DNA from: an uncultured Asticcacaulis sp.
GTDB lineage: Bacteria > Pseudomonadota > Alphaproteobacteria > Caulobacterales > Caulobacteraceae
Assembly (NCBI GenBank): GCA_946482045.1
Contig: CAMLPZ010000020.1
Span: 1 to 27,586 of the forward strand
Direction of reading: 5' to 3'
DNA: 27,586 nucleotides
Shown here: positions 22,072-27,586 of the stretch, piece by piece
How positions within the stretch are numbered: the stretch's first letter is position 1
Layout of the letters: each line of letters starts with the position of its first letter
Made by a program: the position numbers and the translations under genes
The notes under the pieces: generated by a model
What the model saw: only the letters and a program-made list of their open reading frames with translations
Told to the model about the DNA's origin: nothing
Database searches by the model: none

Positions 22072-24105
22072 CTACTTCCAGACAAACCGGACACCGTCCT
22101 TGCCATCGGACTGCGGTCCCGGGCTGTCAGCTTTTACTGCGCCTGTGGCCGGATCAATGCGCAGAAAGCGATTGGTCACAAGCGACATGAGCACCAGTTC
22201 GCCGTAGGGCGTCTCGATCCACTGGAAGCTCTGGGCCGCGCCGGGCTTACCGGCGGACAGGCTGACACTGGCATCCGCTCCGACCGTAATGTACTTGTCC
22301 CCGGCTTTCAGCGCCACCCGGCCTAATCCCATATCCTCGATCGCAAAGCGGCCCGGCACGCCCTTGTCGCCAAGCGCCGACAAACCGGTTTGGGCGCCGT
22401 AGGAGGTCAGGGTAATCGTCTTGCCCACCGGGATGGGCCGCATCAGTCCGTTCGGATGCGGTTCATGGACCGTAACGGCGTCGAAATCGGCGTAACCCCC
22501 GGCTGCGCCCAAAGTGTTGTAGGCAAAGAGGCTGTAGCGCACGCCCTGGAAGGTCTTGAGCTGGAAGGCCATGGTGAACTCCGGCCCCATTGGCGTGAAG
22601 GTCTTGCCGTCGGCCGACCACGACAGTCGCGCCTTTTCGGTCAGGAAATCAGCGTCGGCACGCAGCCAGACGCGTTTGGCTTTCACGGGTACACTGACGG
22701 TCGTGCCGCTAGGTTGGTCGAACTGGGTGATGGCCAGTCCTTTGGCCGTCTTCTCGACGCCGATCCAGGTGTAGGGTCGGTTCAAAAGCGCCAGGCCTGC
22801 GACGTCGCCATCTTTGAGGCCGGATGCATCGAGCACCACAGTCGGTTGCGACTGCGGCCCGATGGCGCGCTGTGTCAGGGTGTTGCGCGCCTGCCAGAAG
22901 CTATCTGATGGCAAGGTGTTCAGCCGCAGATAGCCCGGCCGCGCCGACAGCGACCACTGGCCGTCGACCGGCACATGGTTCCATTGCCATACCGCCTTCA
23001 GGCTGCTGCCTGAAAAGTCGTCGCTGCGTTCATAGGGCGCGTGCGGCGCCTGCGGTGTTTTCGATGCCGGCTTGACCCAGGTGCGCGGGGTCCGCCCCAG
23101 ATTGCCGGGCAAGCCGAAATAAGGCCAGCCGTCCTGCCAGGTGATCGGCGACAGACCCGTCAGACGCCCAACGGAGTTGTAGTCCATCATCGAAAAGCCC
23201 CACCATTCGCCGTTTTCGCCCTGGACGATGCCGCCCTGGTGCAGCGACATGCGTCCATCGGGCGCCGGATTGGGTGGGTTAAGTTTAAATGGACCCGTAT
23301 CACTGCGGCCCCAGATGTCGGCCAGGCGATAGCCTTGCATCAGCCCGAAATCCTCGTCGATGCTGATGGCTTTGTTGACCTCATAAGGTCCATTGATGTT
23401 GTCGGCGCGCGCCGCGGGCATGCGCATCCGCCCTTCGTACCAGGCCGAGGTGATGAAATACTTGCCATTAAACTTGTAGAAATGGACACCCTCACCCATG
23501 CCGGCGCCGGCCGGGATAATCTCGCGCTCGGTGCCGGGCACCGCGTCCAGCAGGTCGTCTGTTAGTTGCACCATCCGGATACCCTGATAGCCCCAGATGG
23601 CGTAGGCCTTGCCGTCGTCGTCGAACAGCACCGACAGGTCGTGGAAGGACTGCTTCATTTCTTGCCGCGTCCACGGCCCTTTCGGGTCCTTGGCGGTAAA
23701 CAGCTGCGTCTTCTGGCCGTTGACATTGCTGAAGATGTAGAAGGTGCCGTTGTGATAGCGCAAGCACGGCGCCCATATGCCCTGGCCGTAGATCGACTTG
23801 CCGTCTTCCAGCCGAAACTGCGGGCCCAGGTCCAGCTTGTCGAGCGCGTAGCTCAGGAAGGTCCAGTTGACCAGGTCCTTCGAATGCAGGACCGGCACGC
23901 CCGGCATGGCGTGCATGGTCGTGCCGGTCATATAGTAGTCGTCGCCGACTCGGATGATGTCGGGATCGGAAAATTCGTCGTAAAACAACGGATTGGTGAA
24001 GGTGCCGTTGCCGTTGTCGGCTGTCCATGTCTTGCCCGGCTCGGCCGCCATCGCCGCTCCCGCCAGCATCAATCCCGCCATCACAGCCGTAAGTGTGGTC
24101 CGCAT
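22072..24105 (-). CDS. Secreted family 43 glycoside hydrolase with C-terminal beta domains
   Basis: GH43 enzymes remove xylose or arabinose from plant polysaccharides with inversion. The 677-residue protein has a Sec signal peptide (MRTTLTAVMAGLMLAGAAMA). A five-bladed propeller (about 35-345) follows with the general base D47 in EFSDPDIIRVGD, the pKa-setting D156 in SFHDLSVLFDDDGK and the general acid E205 in GAGMGEGVHFY. Next is a beta-sandwich of the GH43 accessory type (about 355-545, starting near SDDFSGSSLKAVWQWNHV). The last 115 residues look like a beta-trefoil of fascin or ricin type (ITLTSYGAQTGLSAL, VTNRFLRIDPATG) that could bind sugars. Substrate is not resolvable from sequence alone. 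It is divergent from an alpha/beta hydrolase gene and has a GntR-like palindrome upstream. Confidence 0.93.
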   Translation of the reverse strand: MRTTLTAVMAGLMLAGAAMAAEPGKTWTADNGNGTFTNPLFYDEFSDPDIIRVGDDYYMTGTTMHAMPGVPVLHSKDLVNWTFLSYALDKLDLGPQFRLEDGKSIYGQGIWAPCLRYHNGTFYIFSNVNGQKTQLFTAKDPKGPWTRQEMKQSFHDLSVLFDDDGKAYAIWGYQGIRMVQLTDDLLDAVPGTEREIIPAGAGMGEGVHFYKFNGKYFITSAWYEGRMRMPAARADNINGPYEVNKAISIDEDFGLMQGYRLADIWGRSDTGPFKLNPPNPAPDGRMSLHQGGIVQGENGEWWGFSMMDYNSVGRLTGLSPITWQDGWPYFGLPGNLGRTPRTWVKPASKTPQAPHAPYERSDDFSGSSLKAVWQWNHVPVDGQWSLSARPGYLRLNTLPSDSFWQARNTLTQRAIGPQSQPTVVLDASGLKDGDVAGLALLNRPYTWIGVEKTAKGLAITQFDQPSGTTVSVPVKAKRVWLRADADFLTEKARLSWSADGKTFTPMGPEFTMAFQLKTFQGVRYSLFAYNTLGAAGGYADFDAVTVHEPHPNGLMRPIPVGKTITLTSYGAQTGLSALGDKGVPGRFAIEDMGLGRVALKAGDKYITVGADASVSLSAGKPGAAQSFQWIETPYGELVLMSLVTNRFLRIDPATGAVKADSPGPQSDGKDGVRFVWK

Positions 24106-24163
24106 CTCTCGTCTCCCTGTTTTTCCGGGAGATTAGGCCAGATAGCCGAATACCTCAATCCCT

Positions 24164-24176
24164 ATTGTCGGACAAT
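24164..24176. promoter_or_regulatory. Putative GntR-family operator upstream of the GH43 gene
   Basis: ATTGTC-G-GACAAT is a perfect 13-base dyad 58 bases upstream of the GH43 start, in the 146-base divergent gap. It fits the FadR-subfamily GntR pattern TNGT-N3-ACNA. Sugar-acid and pentose genes are often controlled by such regulators; no regulator gene lies in this window. The adjoining AATTAATATGAGCAATAATTAA is AT-rich and may carry promoters. Confidence 0.45.
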
Positions 24177-24251
24177 TAATATGAGCAATAATTAACTTGC
24201 CCCACCTGTGTCTTTCCCATTGTCTGGCGCTCCGATAACGAGGATAGCCGG

Positions 24252-25637
24252 ATGAAAGCCTTTCTGTTCATATGCGCATTGCTGGCCGTCAGTCTTCCCG
24301 GCGTAGCCCGGGCGGAAGAAGCCGCCGGCGACTGGGTCGGCTTTATGGACAGCGGCTTTAAGGTCATCGTCCATGTCGATAAGCTCTCATCCGGCGCCTA
24401 TTCGGGGACTTTACGCACCCCCAATGGTAATGTGACGCCGCTCGACACCCTAACCTCTGATGGACAACATCTGCGTTTTGCTATTGCGCGCCTTGAGCTC
24501 AGCTATGCCGGGGACTGGGACGCAACCCAAAAGGCCTGGGCGGGCAAACTGACACTCGGGCAAACCTTTCCTCTGGCCTTATGCCGTGCCAAGCCTGAAG
24601 ACCTAGCCACAAAGGTGCGCAAACGGCCCCAGGAAGAGGCCATCAACGCCGGTCCCCGCCCCTATACGGAGCGCGAGGTCATCATTCCGTCAAGCGGAAA
24701 TGTCAGTCTTGCCGGAACCTACAGCGTTCCTGACGGCAAGGGCCCCTTTCCGGCGGTCGTCCTTGTTTCCGGCACCGGCCCTAATACCCGTGACGAGGAT
24801 GTCGAGGCTCACAAGGTGTTTCAGGTGCTGGCCGACGCCCTTAATCGTCAGGGCGTGGCTGTCGTTCGCTACGACAAGCGCGGCGCGGGCAAGTCAACCG
24901 GCGATTACGGCATGGCGACCACAGCCGACTTCACCGATGACGCCGAAGCGGCTTTGAACTGGCTGTCACAACAGGCCGAAGTGAAGGCCGGATCGATCGG
25001 CATTGTCGGCCATTCCGAAGGCGGGGTCGCCGCACCGGCTGTGGCAATCCGTAACCCTAAGGCGGCCTTTGTCGTCATGATTGCCGGTCCGGGCCTGCGC
25101 GGCGACAGGCTGTTCCTGCTGCAATCGGGATTGGTCTCCGCCGCCTACGGTGCGCCGAAGGACTATATCGCCAAACGCCAGGCCTTCGATGAAAAGCTTT
25201 ATGCCGCTGCCCTGTCTTCGCCCGATCCCGCCATCGCCCGCACACGGGTCCAGGCGGTTGTGGATCAGGGTCTGAAGGACAAAGTCATCGACGCCGGAGA
25301 GGCCAAAAGCCTGCCGCGATCGACCACGACGCCGTGGATGCGTTACTTCCTGGTTTACGATCCGGCGATTGCATTGGCCAAGTTGCGCCCGCCCATTCTG
25401 GTGCTCAACGGCTCACTGGACCTGCAAGTTCCGGCCAGAGACAACCTCACTGTTATCCGCGAAGCGCTCAAAAATAATCCCCGCACCGATATCCGCGAAC
25501 TGCCGGGCCTGAACCACCTTTTGCAAACGGCAAAGACCGGCTCACCGGCTGAATACGGTGAAATCGACGAAACCATGTCACCGCAAGCGATTGAGCAGAT
25601 TACCGCCTGGGTAAAGCTGACTTCCGAACAACGATAG
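24252..25637 (+). CDS. Secreted alpha/beta hydrolase
   Basis: The 461-residue protein has a signal peptide (MKAFLFICALLAVSLPGVARA). An N-terminal beta domain of about 100 residues (GDWVGFMDSGFKVIVHVDKL, LRTPNGNVTPLDTL) is followed by an alpha/beta hydrolase domain from about residue 140. The triad is S255 in IVGHSEGG, D390 in LVLNGSLDLQVP and H422 in GLNHLLQ. VRYDKRGAGKST supplies the usual loop before the nucleophile. It resembles dienelactone-hydrolase-like or CocE-like esterases that hydrolyse esters in the periplasm; the substrate is not known. The divergent position next to GH43 would fit removal of acyl groups from the same polysaccharide, but that is inference. The ATG at 24252 is preceded by GAGGAT. 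Confidence 0.9.
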   Translation: MKAFLFICALLAVSLPGVARAEEAAGDWVGFMDSGFKVIVHVDKLSSGAYSGTLRTPNGNVTPLDTLTSDGQHLRFAIARLELSYAGDWDATQKAWAGKLTLGQTFPLALCRAKPEDLATKVRKRPQEEAINAGPRPYTEREVIIPSSGNVSLAGTYSVPDGKGPFPAVVLVSGTGPNTRDEDVEAHKVFQVLADALNRQGVAVVRYDKRGAGKSTGDYGMATTADFTDDAEAALNWLSQQAEVKAGSIGIVGHSEGGVAAPAVAIRNPKAAFVVMIAGPGLRGDRLFLLQSGLVSAAYGAPKDYIAKRQAFDEKLYAAALSSPDPAIARTRVQAVVDQGLKDKVIDAGEAKSLPRSTTTPWMRYFLVYDPAIALAKLRPPILVLNGSLDLQVPARDNLTVIREALKNNPRTDIRELPGLNHLLQTAKTGSPAEYGEIDETMSPQAIEQITAWVKLTSEQR

Positions 25638-25653
25638 TTACAGTCGCAAATTG

Positions 25654-25670
25654 GCCCTTTACACGAGGGC
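25654..25670 (+). terminator. Short inverted repeat after the hydrolase gene
   Basis: GCCCT-N7-AGGGC lies 17 bases after the hydrolase stop, followed by GAATATTCTTATAT. The stem is only five bases and the T content that follows is modest, so it is a weak terminator candidate. The rest of the 133-base gap to the next gene must hold the decarboxylase promoter; no clear hexamers were seen. Confidence 0.35.
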
Positions 25671-25770
25671 GAATATTCTTATATGTGGCCTTCTTCCGGC
25701 GGACCCCTAGAGTTCATCGCAACGCTGCTAACGCCGGTCTGGGTTTAACACTATCAATCGGGGTACCGAA

Positions 25771-27042
25771 GTGGATCAATACACTTCCGCCCTGGACCTG
25801 GTCCGCAAGCAGCCTCCGGAACGTCCCGTCGCCCTCGTGCGTCGTGCGCCCGTAACTGTTGCGGCGCAATGGTTCCAGGCCAATTTCAAAGGCGATGTCT
25901 TTTATGCCGTTAAGGCAAACCCGTCGCCGTGGGTGCTGGAAACCCTGTGGGCAGCCGGTGTACGCTCCTTCGACGTCGCGTCGCTCAACGAAGTCCAGCT
26001 GGTCCGTTCGACCCTGCCGTCCGCGCGCCTTGCCTTCATGCACCCGGTCAAGAGCCGGGCCTCGATCGCCAGCGCCTATTTCGATTACGGCGTGCGCACC
26101 TTCAGCCTCGATACCCATGAAGAGCTGGCCAAGATCCTCCAGGCCACCGGCAATGCCCGCGACCTGAATCTGATCGTTCGCTTGGCGACGTCGGGCGAAG
26201 GCTCAAACCTGCCGCTCACCAACAAGTTCGGCGCCCAGAGCCACGAAGCCCCGTCGCTGCTGATGGCGACGCGCCAGGCGACGTCAGGCCTGATGGGGGT
26301 GTCCTTCCACGTCGGTTCTCAATGCATGCGCCCGACGGCCTATGCCGCGGCCATGGCGTCGGCCTCGCGCTCGCTCGTCCGCGCCGGCGTCTTCGCCGAC
26401 GTCGTCGATGTCGGCGGCGGATTCCCATCGGTCTATCCGGGCATGGTGCCGCCGGCCCTGTCGGAATACATGGACGTCATCAACCGCGCCTTCGACGAAA
26501 TGAAGGTGCATGAGGAAACCCAGCTGTGGGCCGAACCCGGCCGCGCGCTGGTAGCGGAATCGACGTCGGTCCTGACCAAGGTCGAGCTGCGCAAGGGCGA
26601 CGCGCTCTACCTCAATGACGGCTCCTACGGCAACCTGTTCGACGCCACCCACGCCAAGTGGCCCTTCCCCGTGCGCCTGCACCGCCAGGACGACGCCGAG
26701 TCGGAGACGCTGAAGCCATTCCGCTTCTATGGTCCGACCTGCGATTCGATCGACTCGATGCCCGGTCCGTTCTGGCTGCCGTCCGATGTCGAAGAAGGCG
26801 ATTACGTCGAAATCGGCATGCTCGGCGCCTATGGCGTCACCATGGGTACGCGCTTCAACGGCTATGGCGAGACGGAAACCGTCTTTCTGGACGACGCGCC
26901 GATGGCCTCGCTGTTCGGCCTCGGCCCGCGCTCGATCAACAATCCGCGCGGCCTCATGGAAGCCGACGACAACAAGGTCGTGCGCCTGAACCGCCCCAAG
27001 GGCGGCAAGCGCGGCAAGAAGCGGGTCAAGGCCAAGGCGTAA
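25771..27042 (+). CDS. Ornithine/lysine-type decarboxylase (PLP, alanine racemase fold)
   Basis: The enzyme removes CO2 from ornithine (giving putrescine) or lysine (giving cadaverine) in the cytoplasm. The 423-residue protein has the PLP lysine K48 in VFYAVKANPSPW, the phosphate loop DVGGGFPSVY (213-222), WAEPGRALVAES (253-264) and the catalytic GPTCDSIDSM (C324, D325). Together these are the fold III eukaryotic-type ODC signature rather than the large bacterial acid-inducible type. The start is GTG at 25771 with GGGG seven bases upstream; no ATG fits, since the next in-frame Met is inside the barrel. The last 15 residues are very basic (PKGGKRGKKRVKAKA), an uncommon tail. It lies upstream of a DHS-like gene, pointing to polyamine synthesis. 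Ornithine versus lysine preference is not decidable by eye. Confidence 0.93.
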   Translation: MDQYTSALDLVRKQPPERPVALVRRAPVTVAAQWFQANFKGDVFYAVKANPSPWVLETLWAAGVRSFDVASLNEVQLVRSTLPSARLAFMHPVKSRASIASAYFDYGVRTFSLDTHEELAKILQATGNARDLNLIVRLATSGEGSNLPLTNKFGAQSHEAPSLLMATRQATSGLMGVSFHVGSQCMRPTAYAAAMASASRSLVRAGVFADVVDVGGGFPSVYPGMVPPALSEYMDVINRAFDEMKVHEETQLWAEPGRALVAESTSVLTKVELRKGDALYLNDGSYGNLFDATHAKWPFPVRLHRQDDAESETLKPFRFYGPTCDSIDSMPGPFWLPSDVEEGDYVEIGMLGAYGVTMGTRFNGYGETETVFLDDAPMASLFGLGPRSINNPRGLMEADDNKVVRLNRPKGGKRGKKRVKAKA

Positions 27043-27268
27043 CCGCGCCAAGCCATGCCGAAAAAGTGCGCTGCGGTTTTTCGATAGGCATTACGGCAAG
27101 CAAGACTTTACAAAAGCTTTGTTTGCCAAGGCGGCCCCTATCCGCTATAGGGGCCGCGCTTCCGGAGGCATAGCTTCCGGACACACTATACCCTCCCCAT
27201 CGCACCGTCTGGGGGGTCAAGGGGAAATGACGGGCGTCCACCTTTTCCTCTTCTCAAAGGATCAAGAG
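27043..27268 (+). promoter_or_regulatory. Structured region between the decarboxylase and the DHS-like gene
   Basis: This 226-base gap holds three hairpins in a row. CGAAAAA/TTTTTCG (27059-27083) may end the decarboxylase transcript. A 15-base stem with loop ACA (27095-27127) has 14 of 15 positions paired including two G-U. A perfect 11-base stem GCGGCCCCTAT/ATAGGGGCCGC with loop CCGCT (27131-27157) starts three bases later. A direct repeat GCTTCCGGA follows (27158-27166 and 27173-27181). The DHS-like gene starts 111 bases beyond the last stem. Either terminators plus a promoter or a regulatory leader would explain this. Confidence 0.6.
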
Positions 27269-27586
27269 ATGAACGCTGAAACCAAGCCGCAATCCAATAT
27301 GAAAGCCAGCCTGCTCGCTGAAACCGTCGAGCACGTTGACATCACCTCGTACGACGCCCGTCCGATCATCGATTCGATGCGCAAGATGTCGTTCTCGTCG
27401 CGCGACACTGCCCGCGCCGCCGACATCTTCAACATGGCGCTGGAAGACAAGTCGTGCTCACCGTGGCTTATCCTGGCCGGTTCGACCTCGGCCGGTGGCT
27501 GCATGCACGTCTATCGCGACATGGTGAAGTTCGGCATGATCGACGCCGTCGTCGCCACCGGCGCCTCGATCGTCGACATGGACTTC
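27269..27586 (+). CDS. Deoxyhypusine-synthase-like protein (partial, C-terminus off the right edge)
   Basis: Only the first 106 codons are in the window. The pattern VDITSYDARPIIDSMRKMSF, then SSRDTARAADIFNMAL, then PWLILAGSTSAGGCMHVYRDMV and VVATGASIVDMDF follows the N-terminal half of deoxyhypusine synthase. That enzyme uses NAD and transfers the aminobutyl group of spermidine. Bacteria have no eIF5A, so a role on a protein lysine is unlikely. Related enzymes make homospermidine from putrescine and spermidine, which would suit the adjacent decarboxylase. The ATG at 27269 has AAAGGA seven bases upstream. The catalytic lysine region lies beyond the window. Confidence 0.85.
   Translation, partial: MNAETKPQSNMKASLLAETVEHVDITSYDARPIIDSMRKMSFSSRDTARAADIFNMALEDKSCSPWLILAGSTSAGGCMHVYRDMVKFGMIDAVVATGASIVDMDF

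Noticed and set aside
1..27586. Search for tRNA, rRNA, CRISPR arrays, insertion sequences, integrases and prophage genes
   Set aside because: No cloverleaf, direct-repeat array, transposase, recombinase or phage structural gene was seen; the palindromic repeats are short dispersed elements.

Overview
This is a high-GC chromosomal window with dense, non-coding-poor gene packing. The gene set points to an alphaproteobacterium of the Caulobacterales, and I would guess Asticcacaulis or a close relative. The reasons are: a probable FzlA-type glutathione-transferase-fold protein beside queG, uppP, an NDUFA9-like epimerase and an HTH-citrate-synthase paralog; an ornithine decarboxylase followed by a deoxyhypusine-synthase-like gene; and the CCCTCTCCCCGC-type palindromic repeats common in that group. 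The taxonomic call is inference from gene content; no marker gene (rRNA, tRNA) is present.

Layout. 1-3417: a peroxide-defence locus, with oxyR facing ahpD-ahpC-ahpF (ahpF runs off the left edge). 3414-3824: a small lipoprotein gene overlapping oxyR. 3976-7442: divergent nadE (NAD synthesis) and ilvA (threonine deaminase). 7423-8422: two tandem FKBP-type prolyl isomerases for the envelope, one secreted and one a lipoprotein. 8428-9127: a compact PIN toxin / ribbon-helix-helix antitoxin pair behind a perfect 35-bp palindrome. 9124-14464: a YdeP-type molybdoenzyme, a serine hydrolase of the beta-lactamase fold and pgi. 14499-18565: glycosyltransferase, queG, probable fzlA and a cation efflux pump, with two pairs of inverted palindromic repeats. 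18754-21938: an HTH-citrate-synthase-like protein without catalytic residues, uppP, and a convergent NDUFA9-like epimerase. 22072-25637: divergent GH43 glycosidase and alpha/beta hydrolase. 25771-27586: ornithine/lysine decarboxylase and the start of a deoxyhypusine-synthase-like gene (polyamine metabolism).

How the genes work together. OxyR probably senses peroxide and controls the AhpC peroxidase with its two possible reductants, AhpD and AhpF. UppP (undecaprenyl phosphate recycling), FzlA (FtsZ partner), the glycosyltransferase and the FKBP chaperones form an envelope/division theme. The decarboxylase and the DHS-like enzyme suggest putrescine and then homospermidine-type polyamine production.

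Most notable: the toxin-antitoxin pair whose toxin start codon lies inside its palindromic operator; the citrate-synthase pseudoenzyme fused to a DNA-binding-like domain; a repeat pair translated in frame as the N-terminus of queG; a 40-bp inverted repeat abutting the glycosyltransferase start; a hairpin that would hide the ribosome-binding site of the serine hydrolase; and a multi-hairpin leader before the DHS-like gene. No mobile element, prophage, CRISPR array, rRNA or tRNA was seen. No stretch longer than 300 bases lacks a gene; the largest gaps are 6019-6239 and 27043-27268.
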